Positions 17,259 to 25,514 of a stretch of DNA of 64,000 nucleotides are shown here, piece after piece. The position numbers and the translations under genes were made by a program. The stretch spans positions 372,001 to 436,000 of the forward strand of contig CAVRGR010000001.1 of NCBI GenBank assembly GCA_963720775.1, given 5' to 3'. Source of the DNA: JAENVT01 sp963720775. GTDB taxonomy: Bacteria; Actinomycetota; Acidimicrobiia; Acidimicrobiales; Ilumatobacteraceae. The notes beneath the pieces are model-generated. The model saw nothing but the letters and a program-made list of their open reading frames with translations, was not told where the DNA came from and searched no databases. Each line of letters opens with the position of its first letter. Position 1 is the first letter of the stretch.

Positions 17259-18337
17259 GCGGCGAGTCAGTCGCCGACGCCGACAAGCTGAAGTTGTACG
17301 CGTTCCAGCTGTTCTCCAAGCTCGACGGGGCCGTCACGGCCGGAATGGTCCACCTCGGTGACCAACTGGGCCTGTACCGGGCAATGAAGCGAGCAGGAGC
17401 ACCGCTGACCACGACCGAGTTGGCGAACGAGGCGGGCCTGCACGAGCGGTGGGTGCGGGAGTGGGCCTACAACCAGGCCGCCGCGAAGCTGATCGATGTC
17501 GACGACGACCAGCGGTTCTCGCTCTCTCCGGAAGCGGAAGCAGTGCTCGCCAGTCCCGACCATCCCGCGTTCGGCATGGGGATGTTCCACCGTCTGCCGG
17601 AGACGATGGGCGCGTTGGTCGACGCCCGGGAGAGCTTCGTCACCGGTGTTGGTCGCGACTACGACAGTCACGGACCCGGTGGGGCGATCGGCATCGAACG
17701 CAGCTTCGAGCCGTGGAACAACACCTACCTGTTGCCGGTCGTCCTGCCGGCGCTCGATGGCGTCGTCGACCGACTGACCGAGGGAGCCCATGTCGTCGAT
17801 GTCGGTTGCGGCGCCGGCGGAGCCGTGTTGATGATGGCTGCAGCGTTTCCTCGTTCGAACTTCGTCGGCTACGACATCTCCCGTCACGCGCTCGATCGTG
17901 CTGACGAGAAGCTTTCCGAGGCGGGATTGGCAAATGCGCGATTCCTCGACCCGCGTGAGTCTTCGATGCCCAGCGATCATTCGGTGACTCTCGTGACAAC
18001 GTTCGACTGCATCCACGACATGACGCACCCGCAGCAGATGATGGACTCGATCCGGGCCGCCCTGGCCGACGATGGCACCTGGTTGCTCGTCGACGTCAAG
18101 GCGCTCGATACGTTCGAGCAGAACATGCGCAAGAACCCGATGGCGGCGCTGATGTACGGCATCAGCGTGTTGAGTTGCATGTCGTCGGCGCTCAGTCAAC
18201 CCGATGGCGCCGGCCTCGGCACGCTCGGGCTCTCCGCGAACAAGGCGAAAGCGATGGCTGAGCGCGCCGGGTTCACTCGCTTCCGCAAGCTGGACATCGA
18301 GCACAGTGTCAACGCGTTCTACGAGGTGCGCCCGTAG
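17255..18337 (+). CDS. SAM-dependent methyltransferase with N-terminal winged helix
   Basis: 360 residues. The N terminus (about 20-95) is a winged-helix dimerisation domain (TTTELANEAGLHERWVREW), and a class I methyltransferase follows with the SAM loop VVDVGCGAGGAVLMMA near 178-193 and VTTFDCIHDM after strand 4. This matches the Rv2258c-like group, whose substrates are unknown. The long loop region 275-320 (MAALMYGISVLSCMSSALSQ) is hydrophobic and could form the substrate pocket. It overlaps the upstream crotonase by 4 nt, suggesting work on the same pathway. Confidence 0.85.
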   Translation: MSGESVADADKLKLYAFQLFSKLDGAVTAGMVHLGDQLGLYRAMKRAGAPLTTTELANEAGLHERWVREWAYNQAAAKLIDVDDDQRFSLSPEAEAVLASPDHPAFGMGMFHRLPETMGALVDARESFVTGVGRDYDSHGPGGAIGIERSFEPWNNTYLLPVVLPALDGVVDRLTEGAHVVDVGCGAGGAVLMMAAAFPRSNFVGYDISRHALDRADEKLSEAGLANARFLDPRESSMPSDHSVTLVTTFDCIHDMTHPQQMMDSIRAALADDGTWLLVDVKALDTFEQNMRKNPMAALMYGISVLSCMSSALSQPDGAGLGTLGLSANKAKAMAERAGFTRFRKLDIEHSVNAFYEVRP

Positions 18338-18344
18338 CCAGGCG

Positions 18345-19376
18345 TCAGGTTCGTTCGATGACCTCGACACGCCGAGCGGAGAACAACCACGTGCCACCGC
18401 GGCGGGCGTATTGGTCGTGGTAGGTCGCGAGCGTCGAATTCGCCTTGGCGTTGCTGCGCTTCTTGAAACGCTCTTGCACCGTCACCCGGCCTGTTGCGGT
18501 GCCCTGAACCTCATCGACCTCGAAGACCATCAGTGGTGCAGATTGGATGACCCATTCGACGCCCGCCAGCATCCGCTCGTATGCGGCGGCGATGTCGGCG
18601 CGACCGATGATCGCTTCACCCGCGGGGTTCCACGTTGCGTCGTCCACCCAGGCCTTGGCGAGTGCAGCGGCGTCACCGCGATTGACGTGGTCGCATGAAC
18701 TGCTGACGAGATGCCGCAGCGCAGCGTCGGTGGCTGGGGAGGGCGCGGCGCCGACCGGTGCCCGGCTGGCACCTGTGAGGTCGGCCATCTCGACTCCGAT
18801 CTCAGACGCAGCGGCGAAGCGCACATGGTCGATCAACTGGTCGCGGTTCATCATTCCGTCGTGAGCTGCGAACTGCACCGCCAGCCCGTCGACGAGGGCG
18901 GTCAATCGCATCGCCGACGCGTTTGGATCGGGGCAGGTGAACTCGCCGGAGTCGACACCACTGCGAATGATGCGGGCCAGCAACTCGATCGACTGATCAT
19001 CGAGCTGCTGACTGATCTTGCGCATCATCGGGTTTCGAAGTGCTTCGCCCCAACCGTCGATCCACAGCATCCACTCGACGTCGTCGCTGCCCTCCGGCAC
19101 GTAGTTCTGGATCACACGTTCGAGCTTGCCGAGCGCACTGGGGGCGTTCTCGATCTCTTCCTCTCGGTCGGCGACGTCTTTGTTGGCGTAGTGCTCGAAA
19201 GCCTCGGCGAGGAGCTGTTCCTTGGAATCGAAGTGGTAGTGGATCAGGCTGCTCGAGACGCCGAGGCGTTTGGCGACGTCGGCGATGCGAGTGCCGGCGA
19301 ACCCACGCTCGATGACAACCTCGCAAGTCGTCTCGAGAATCTCGTTACGCCGCTCCGCGACCGTTGGCTTCTTCAC
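18345..19376 (-). CDS. TetR regulator fused to a SnoaL-like (NTF2-fold) domain
   Basis: 343 residues. Residues 1-60 are a TetR DNA-binding domain (TRIADVAKRLGVSSSLIHYHF, helix-turn-helix 29-49). A TetR ligand/dimer domain runs to about 197. A short Ala/Pro linker (200-215) leads to a SnoaL-like domain (218-343: CDHVNRGDAAALAKAWVDDATW, then GRADIAAAYERML). NTF2-fold domains bind or transform hydrophobic small molecules, so the second domain may sense or convert the inducer. Start GTG 19376 has TAGCGT 8 nt upstream, inside the end of the upstream gene. No stop or ribosome-binding site separates the domains. Confidence 0.82.
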   Translation of the reverse strand: MKKPTVAERRNEILETTCEVVIERGFAGTRIADVAKRLGVSSSLIHYHFDSKEQLLAEAFEHYANKDVADREEEIENAPSALGKLERVIQNYVPEGSDDVEWMLWIDGWGEALRNPMMRKISQQLDDQSIELLARIIRSGVDSGEFTCPDPNASAMRLTALVDGLAVQFAAHDGMMNRDQLIDHVRFAAASEIGVEMADLTGASRAPVGAAPSPATDAALRHLVSSSCDHVNRGDAAALAKAWVDDATWNPAGEAIIGRADIAAAYERMLAGVEWVIQSAPLMVFEVDEVQGTATGRVTVQERFKKRSNAKANSTLATYHDQYARRGGTWLFSARRVEVIERT

Positions 19377-19387
19377 TTCGCGAAACG

Positions 19388-20530
19388 CTACCGCTGTGAT
19401 GGTGCAGAGGGTGGAGCACCCGTTGGTCGGTAGGCGTCGAACAGACCTGTCAGTCCAGTCGCGTGTTCGCCAATGGCGAGTTGCTCGAGGATGCCCACTC
19501 CGCGCTCGGTCGCTCCATCGGGCGACACGTACGTTGCGTCGCACACCGCTTGCACGTGGAGGTGCTGGCGCGTGCATGGCATCGACACGGGCAGGGCAAT
19601 GCGTTCTGACGCGACGATCGACTCGCCGTTCCACATCCCGTGGCCGAACTCTGGATGACCGTATCCGAGGCCGCTCATCTGGAACTCGTAGCGCGGCAGG
19701 AGCTTGATGGTGTGGATTCGGTCGTCCCAGTCGACGAGGTCGTACTCGAACGACTGTGCCCACCGGGTGCCCGGTCGCCATGCGATGCGGTACTCCACGG
19801 CGTGCATCGACTCGGCTGCCGTACCACCGGGCCGCACGATCGCGCCGACTTCGTGCCACCGTCGGCCGTTGCCGTACTCGTTGGAATCGAAGTGCGTCGA
19901 CAACGATGGAAAGTTGACAGGGGCCCACAACCAGAAGAACTGTGGGGCGGCAACCGGAGCGCCCGTGGTCGCCGACTCGCCGGTCGGCCGCACACCCCAC
20001 GAGCGGTCTCGGGATCCCCACGAATCCTGCAACGAGAGCTCGCGTCGCTGGCCGTCGACGTCGATCCAGCCGCTCCACGTCCCGAACTGGGTGAATCTGG
20101 TGTAGTCGAAGATCGTGCGCACACCCACCCGCCACCAGTAGTGAGGCTCCTCGACGGCGGCGGAGCGGGCGACGAAGGTGAGCTCGGCGCGGATGCCCTG
20201 CCCGGGAGCGTCGACCGATATGCGCAGGGTGTTCATCGGCTCGACGACGTCGATGCTGATCGGGCCGACCTTGGTTGCGTCGCGACGATCGGCCGGCGCC
20301 CGCTGGGACGCGAACACGCTGATCTGTTGGCCGTCCTTCACGAGACTGAACCCGGCGTCAACGACGTGGCGGTTCGGGTACAGGCCCATGGCAAGCGCGA
20401 AGTACCCAGAGCCGTCGTGGTGATAGCCGTTGAAGAAGTAGCGGTCGTAGAAGTTGATGTCGCTGGTCGAGGTTTCCGACACCGGTACCGATGCCTGGTG
20501 AATCGGGTAGTCGTCGTAGCCACTCAGCAC
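19388..20530 (-). CDS. AttH/CrtC-like (lipocalin-fold) hypothetical protein
   Basis: 380 residues from GTG 20530, which has TACGGT 8 nt upstream. The sequence is rich in beta strands and aromatic residues, for example YDRYFFNGYHHDGSGYFALA and SLQDSWGSRDRSWGVRP. The latter resembles the GYGxxDHSWG segment of AttH/hydroxyneurosporene-hydratase-like calycin proteins (DUF7064/DUF7065 group in actinobacteria). No signal peptide or membrane helix is seen. Function unknown; relatives are often near lipid or steroid genes. It is followed 11 bp later by the TetR-SnoaL gene on the same strand and is divergent from ctaA. Confidence 0.6.
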   Translation of the reverse strand: MLSGYDDYPIHQASVPVSETSTSDINFYDRYFFNGYHHDGSGYFALAMGLYPNRHVVDAGFSLVKDGQQISVFASQRAPADRRDATKVGPISIDVVEPMNTLRISVDAPGQGIRAELTFVARSAAVEEPHYWWRVGVRTIFDYTRFTQFGTWSGWIDVDGQRRELSLQDSWGSRDRSWGVRPTGESATTGAPVAAPQFFWLWAPVNFPSLSTHFDSNEYGNGRRWHEVGAIVRPGGTAAESMHAVEYRIAWRPGTRWAQSFEYDLVDWDDRIHTIKLLPRYEFQMSGLGYGHPEFGHGMWNGESIVASERIALPVSMPCTRQHLHVQAVCDATYVSPDGATERGVGILEQLAIGEHATGLTGLFDAYRPTGAPPSAPSQR

Positions 20531-20564
20531 AGCAAGGCACCGTAGCCACACGTAGCCTGACGAC

Positions 20565-21554
20565 GTGCTTCGGCTGCAGCAGACGATCAAGCGGGTCCGC
20601 TCGGAGGGGTTCACCTCGGAAGAGTTCCGCAGGATCTGTGGAGCAGCCCTGGTGCTCGTCGGCGTGATCGTGGTCACCGGAGCTGCGGTCCGGCTTTCGG
20701 GATCGGGTCTCGGATGCAACGACTGGCCGAACTGCAACGACTCGAACCTGGTCGACGTCTCCACGCAACACTCGGCGATCGAGCAGATCAACCGGATGTT
20801 CACGTTCGTGGTCGGCCTGGCCGTCGTCCTCGCAGCACTCGGGGCGTGGGTGCGCCGCCCACGTCGACGAGATCTGCTCGTGCTGTCGGCAGCTCTGGTC
20901 GCCGGCATTCCGGCTCAGGGCATTCTCGGAGCGATCGTCGTATGGACGCACTTGAACCCGGTCGCGGTGCAGGCACACTTCGTGCTCTCGATGGTTTTGG
21001 TCGCCCTCGCCGTGGTTCTGCTGCTGCGCTCTGGTGAACCCGACAACAGCGGCCGCGTCGCGACGGTGGGGCCGCGAACCACCCGTGGAGTCAGGCTGAT
21101 GGTGGTGTGGACGGCCATGGCGATCGTTGCCGGTACCGTCGTGACGGGCACCGGTCCGCACGCAGGAGACGAGAAGGCCCGCCGCTTCACGTTCCTGTCG
21201 ATCACCTGGACCGCGCGCATCCACAGCGCGCTCGTGTGGGTCGCCATCCTGCTGGCGGTGAGCTTGCTGTGGCATCTGCGCAATCACGCATCCGACCGGC
21301 AGCTCCTCGACGCGCCGATCACGGCGTGGATGTGCGTAGCGGTTGCCCAAGGCCTGGTTGGCTACCTGCAATACGCCAACGGGGTGCCCGCCCCGCTGGT
21401 AGGTGTTCACGTGGCCCTGGCGACCACGCTGTGGGCTTGTTCTGTGTGGCTGTGGTGTGCGACGTCGAGCACCGGTTCAGTCGCTGGTGTGGCCGAGCCC
21501 GCGGAAGAACTGCGAGAGCTTGTTGATGGCCGACGAGAAGAACGAGCCGATTGA
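20565..21554 (+). CDS. ctaA: Heme A synthase
   Basis: 329 residues with eight predicted membrane helices. A Cys pair (Cys51 and Cys57 in GLGCNDWPNC) marks the first extracellular loop, and heme-ligand histidines appear in QHSAIEQINRMF (His69), QAHFVL, and RIHSALVW. This is the CtaA/Cox15 pattern. It oxidises the C8 methyl of heme O to give heme A for cytochrome aa3 oxidase. GTG 20565 is placed exactly 6 nt after TAGCCT (20553-20558), so it is probably leaderless. The last 78 bases overlap a small gene on the other strand. Confidence 0.9.
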   Translation: MLRLQQTIKRVRSEGFTSEEFRRICGAALVLVGVIVVTGAAVRLSGSGLGCNDWPNCNDSNLVDVSTQHSAIEQINRMFTFVVGLAVVLAALGAWVRRPRRRDLLVLSAALVAGIPAQGILGAIVVWTHLNPVAVQAHFVLSMVLVALAVVLLLRSGEPDNSGRVATVGPRTTRGVRLMVVWTAMAIVAGTVVTGTGPHAGDEKARRFTFLSITWTARIHSALVWVAILLAVSLLWHLRNHASDRQLLDAPITAWMCVAVAQGLVGYLQYANGVPAPLVGVHVALATTLWACSVWLWCATSSTGSVAGVAEPAEELRELVDGRREERAD

Positions 21555-21686
21555 TCCGAAGAAGTGAGCGGTTGAGGCGGCGGCACCGGACGGGTCTTGC
21601 CAGAGGCGGACAACAAGAAAGGCGACGACGAGGTACAAGACGACGCGGCTCACGGCCTTCAGCTGTGCGAGCGCGCTGGTCATCAT
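21477..21686 (-). CDS. Small membrane protein, 69 residues
   Basis: One hydrophobic helix (SRVVLYLVVAFLVVRLW, 13-29) is followed by a polar and Phe-rich tail with FFGSIGSFFSS and LSQFFRGLG. GGAGG lies 6 nt upstream of ATG 21686, one of the best ribosome-binding sites in the window, which supports a real gene despite its size. The final 78 bases are antisense to the end of ctaA. I recall similar short proteins near other actinobacterial genes but cannot name a family. Role unknown; a link to heme or respiratory assembly would be only positional. Confidence 0.65.
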   Translation of the reverse strand: MMTSALAQLKAVSRVVLYLVVAFLVVRLWQDPSGAAASTAHFFGSIGSFFSSAINKLSQFFRGLGHTSD

Positions 21687-21843
21687 GGGGAACCTCCATT
21701 ACAACGAACCGGGGTTCGAACGGGTCTCCGCCCGCTGGAAATGCTACCGACTCTGGCGGAACTGTTCAACGATGCTCCAAGGTGCGGTCGAGCGGCAACG
21801 CCCAGTTACCGGTGAACAGTGCCGAACCGGTACCATCGCCCGC

Positions 21844-22437
21844 ATGGTCGGCAGCGCACCTCGCAGACCGTTCGAGTTCATCGGCAATCACATCGTGCTC
21901 GATTTCATCAACACGGTCAACGCTCGTCCGTCGTTCACCCGCGACGACTTGACTCGTGCCGAAGACGTTGTCGAGTGGGCGAGAGCAGCGGGCCTCGGTG
22001 GGTTCAAGCGAGCTGCGCGAAGTGCGCCGATCGCGGACGGTTTCGATTCGGCTGTCGACCTTCGTGAGCTCCTGTATCGGGTGTTCGGTCCTCTGGCCCG
22101 CGGAGATGAGCCCGCATCGGACGCGCTTGCCGCTGTGACCCGTCGAGCGGCCGACGCCATTTGCCGAGCCGAGTGGCATCGCCGCGAATCCGGCTATGTC
22201 CCGACGTGGCCACGCGATTCGATCGAAACCCTGTGCGATCGACTGGCCGACTCGTCGGTACAGCTGCTCCGCTCACCTGATGTTGCTCGGATCGGCGCAT
22301 GTGATGGGTGTGGCTGGTTGTTCCTCGACACCTCACGCGCTCACGCTCGCCGTTGGTGTTCGATGAGTGTCTGCGGTGTGCGCCACAAGATGCGTCGGTA
22401 CCACCAGCGCCAGGTCGTTCCCGCGGGTTCGTCATGA
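21844..22437 (+). CDS. CGNR zinc-finger regulator (ABATE domain)
   Basis: 197 residues. The N-terminal ABATE (stress-sensing) domain opens FEFIGNHIVLDFINTVNAR. The C-terminal CGNR zinc finger reads CDGCGWLFLDTS then RWCSMSVCGVRHKMRRY, with four zinc cysteines; the eponymous CGNR is here CGVR. These proteins are transcription factors. TACCAT lies 7 nt before ATG 21844, so the message is near leaderless. The stop overlaps the permease start (ATGA), which makes this the first gene of an ABC-transporter operon and its likely regulator. Confidence 0.85.
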   Translation: MVGSAPRRPFEFIGNHIVLDFINTVNARPSFTRDDLTRAEDVVEWARAAGLGGFKRAARSAPIADGFDSAVDLRELLYRVFGPLARGDEPASDALAAVTRRAADAICRAEWHRRESGYVPTWPRDSIETLCDRLADSSVQLLRSPDVARIGACDGCGWLFLDTSRAHARRWCSMSVCGVRHKMRRYHQRQVVPAGSS

Positions 22438-25400
22438 GTGGTGTGGTGGTCGCGGTGGAGTGTGCACTGCGCAGGACTCGCACTCGCCGAGGGCGATTGT
22501 TGACGATGGTCGCCGCCATCGCCGTGGGTGTCGCCGGACTTCTGCTGGTATCAGTGGCGAGCACGGTCGCCGGCGACCGCGCCCTGCAACGTGGTGTGGA
22601 GGGTCTCGACCCGCAGGATCGAGCGTTCACCATCACGTCTGCTCCCGACACACCGCCGACCGCAGCAGAGTTGTCGGCAATCGACAGCAAGATCGCCGAC
22701 AGCCTGCAGGAGCCCGGTCTGGGGCCCACACTGCGAACGGTCGAGTACCGTGCCCTCGCCGCGGGCGACGGTCGCGTCATCCGCTTCGCCGGTCTCGACG
22801 GCCTCCAGCAGGTGACCAAGTTGATCGACGGGTCGTGGCCAACGCGATGCGACGCCGAGCGGTGCGAGGTGGTTGCCATCGTTCCCGATGTGGCTTCCCC
22901 ACCCGTCGCGCCGCTACCCGCCAATTCTGCGCTCGGCCTCACCATCGTCGGCACGGCAATGACGACGAGCGATCTCGTCTTGAGTGGTGAGCTCCGGCCG
23001 GACGACACCGAGCAGATCGTTCTCGCCGACGGAGTTGCGCAGGCGTCGGCGGCGCTGCCGACGTTGGAGCTGTTCCGTCGAACGTACGCGTGGCAGACAC
23101 CAGTTGATTCCGGCCGCCTGCGCAGCATCGACATCAACCCGCTTCTCGACGGCATGCGGTCGCTCACCAACGATCCGTCCCTCCCCGGGCTGCACGTCTC
23201 CGGCCCCGAGGATCAGCTGCGGTCGATCACGAGTCGAACTCGCATCACCGGCAATCGCCTCGCCGTTCCCGTGGGAGCGCTGCTCGTGCTGTTCTTCGGG
23301 GTTGCCGTACTCGCAGGACTCGGTGGACGTACCGATCATCAGCGTGCGGTCTCGGTGCTGCGTCGCAGAGGTGCAGACCGCGCCGCGATCATGTGCTTCC
23401 GGTCGCTGGAGGCGATCCTGCCCGTCATCGTCGGATTGGTCGTGGGGTTCGCTGTCGCGGTTCCGCTAGGAGGTTGGCTCGGACATCGCGCCGGACTGGG
23501 TGGCACGAGCATCCTTCATCGATCGCTCGACGGTTCGGTGGTGCCACGTGTAGTCGGGGTTGCGGCCGTGGCGTTCCTCATGATCGTCGCGGTCCTCAGC
23601 ATCAACGAGGTGCGGCTCGATGTACGCGGTCGGCGTGTGCTCCCCAGCGATCTCGCCGGAGTTGCAGCACTTGTTGTGCTGCTGGTGCTGGTTGGCCGCG
23701 GCGCCGTGTCGACTTCGTCGCTCGATCGCGTGGTCGATCCGTCGCTCGTTGCCATGCCGGTGCTGGCGGCGATCGCTCTAGCCGCACTGGTCATCCGACT
23801 CGTACCCGTCGTACTGCGTGCTGGTTCGAAGGCGAGCCCGCGACGATGGCCGTTGACCAAGTTGACACTCGCCGAGGCTACGGCCCAGCCACTTCGGTCG
23901 ATCGCCACTGCTTCGCTCATTGCAGTGACCGTGATGTTCTCGTTGTTGACGTTCGGCTACGCCTCGACCCTTCGTCTCGGATCCCGCGACCAGGCCGCGT
24001 TCGCTGTTCCGTACGACTTTCGGCTGCAGCTCGGCGCCTCCCTGGTCCGACCACAGACCTTGGTCCCCAGCGGTGGCTGGTCGACTCTCGCGCCGGGGAC
24101 CACTTCGACCGACGTGCTTCGCCGCGGCGTGTCGGTGCGAACCACTGCGACGACCACCCAGACGGTCGAACTGCTCGGTCTGAACCCGAAGACGTTGACG
24201 AACCTTCACGGCTGGCGGTCGAGCTTCGGAGCCGCGCCTCGGACACTCGCCAAGAAGATCGACCAGCCCGCGCCCGGCCCCCTCGGCACGATCATTCCCG
24301 CCGACGCAGTCTCGTTGGAGTTCGGGGGCACCGGCTTCGAGGGGTTGCACACATCCGCCGTGATCGCACGCGTCGATGGAACGTGGCACGAGTTGACGCT
24401 CGACGAAGAGTTCGACGGTGGAGTGCGCACCAAGTTGACCCCTGGCGACGCTGGTGGGCAACTGATCGGCCTTCGCCTGGCGCAACCCGCTGACGTGTCG
24501 GCACGCATCGAGCATCACGTCGGTGAAGGCAACACCTCGGCAGAGGCACGACCGGTCGAGATCGTGCTGCAACATGTCCAGACCCTGAGTGCGGACGGGC
24601 GGTCCGCGGCAATAGCGCTGTCGACCGATAAGTGGCACGCCGCCAACGCGACGGTCGAGGTGCAGACCGATTCGGCGGTGAAGATCACCGGCTCGTTGCT
24701 CGGCGTGGCGATCCTCGTCACTCCGACCGGGCCCGGCCAGGACGAGCCGGTCAACGCCATCGTCGACCCCGACACTGCCAAGACGGCACACGATGGCATC
24801 GTCGTGGTGGAGACCAGCAGCGGCATCGTTCGCCTCCGCCCGGTCGCAGTCGTCAAACGGTTCCCAGGAGTAGGCGGCAGATTCGCGATCGCCGACGTCG
24901 ACACCCTGCAGCCGGCCCTCGACCTGTTGTCGCCCGGCGCGGGAACTTCCAACGAGTTGTGGCTCGCCAGCGACTCGGCGGCGCACGAGCAATCGTTGGC
25001 CGCGGCGCTCGACAGGTCCGGCTTCTCCCAGATCGATGTCGATCGTCGTTCGGTCAGGCAGCAGGCACTCGCCACCGATCCGCTGTCAGTCGTCACGTTG
25101 CTGATCCTCACGGCATCCGCGATCGTTGCAGTCTTGCTCGGAGCGTGCGCCGTGCTGTTCGGAGCGGCCGCAGACGCCACCGACGATCGCCCGCTGCTGC
25201 GAATGCTGGCCCTGGAACGGGTCGAAGGGCGACGTCTGGTCGCGATGATCGCGGGCAAGACGCTGGCAGTGATCCTCCTGGCGATTCCACTCGGCCTCGC
25301 GGCGGGAAGGTGGCTGCTGGGCATCGCCACCCGGCTCGTGGCGGTTTCGGCGACCTCCGGGCGACCGAATCCGGCGTTGCGGCTGTCGGTGCCCTGGGCG

Positions 25401-25514
25401 ATCGTGGTACCACTCTCCTTCACGTTGCTGGTGTTCCTCACCGGCGGGGCCTTGGCCGGAGCGATGTCTGCTCACCGCGTACCAACCGAAGATCTCATGC
25501 GAGGCACCACGTGA
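22434..25514 (+). CDS. FtsX-type ABC transporter permease, large
   Basis: 1026 residues. An N-terminal helix (GRLLTMVAAIAVGVAGLLLVS, 23-43) leads to a large extracytoplasmic region. A block of helices then follows (near 279-300, 326-350, 380-400, 413-430, 440-465, 490-510), a second extracytoplasmic region (about 520-880) and three final helices (near 885-910, 940-955, 980-1005). That is two FtsX/MacB-like modules in one chain. Such permeases move lipids, peptides or drugs or transmit force and do not use a membrane channel in the usual way. It overlaps both neighbours by 1-4 nt. Substrate unknown. Confidence 0.82.
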   Translation: MSGVVVAVECALRRTRTRRGRLLTMVAAIAVGVAGLLLVSVASTVAGDRALQRGVEGLDPQDRAFTITSAPDTPPTAAELSAIDSKIADSLQEPGLGPTLRTVEYRALAAGDGRVIRFAGLDGLQQVTKLIDGSWPTRCDAERCEVVAIVPDVASPPVAPLPANSALGLTIVGTAMTTSDLVLSGELRPDDTEQIVLADGVAQASAALPTLELFRRTYAWQTPVDSGRLRSIDINPLLDGMRSLTNDPSLPGLHVSGPEDQLRSITSRTRITGNRLAVPVGALLVLFFGVAVLAGLGGRTDHQRAVSVLRRRGADRAAIMCFRSLEAILPVIVGLVVGFAVAVPLGGWLGHRAGLGGTSILHRSLDGSVVPRVVGVAAVAFLMIVAVLSINEVRLDVRGRRVLPSDLAGVAALVVLLVLVGRGAVSTSSLDRVVDPSLVAMPVLAAIALAALVIRLVPVVLRAGSKASPRRWPLTKLTLAEATAQPLRSIATASLIAVTVMFSLLTFGYASTLRLGSRDQAAFAVPYDFRLQLGASLVRPQTLVPSGGWSTLAPGTTSTDVLRRGVSVRTTATTTQTVELLGLNPKTLTNLHGWRSSFGAAPRTLAKKIDQPAPGPLGTIIPADAVSLEFGGTGFEGLHTSAVIARVDGTWHELTLDEEFDGGVRTKLTPGDAGGQLIGLRLAQPADVSARIEHHVGEGNTSAEARPVEIVLQHVQTLSADGRSAAIALSTDKWHAANATVEVQTDSAVKITGSLLGVAILVTPTGPGQDEPVNAIVDPDTAKTAHDGIVVVETSSGIVRLRPVAVVKRFPGVGGRFAIADVDTLQPALDLLSPGAGTSNELWLASDSAAHEQSLAAALDRSGFSQIDVDRRSVRQQALATDPLSVVTLLILTASAIVAVLLGACAVLFGAAADATDDRPLLRMLALERVEGRRLVAMIAGKTLAVILLAIPLGLAAGRWLLGIATRLVAVSATSGRPNPALRLSVPWAIVVPLSFTLLVFLTGGALAGAMSAHRVPTEDLMRGTT

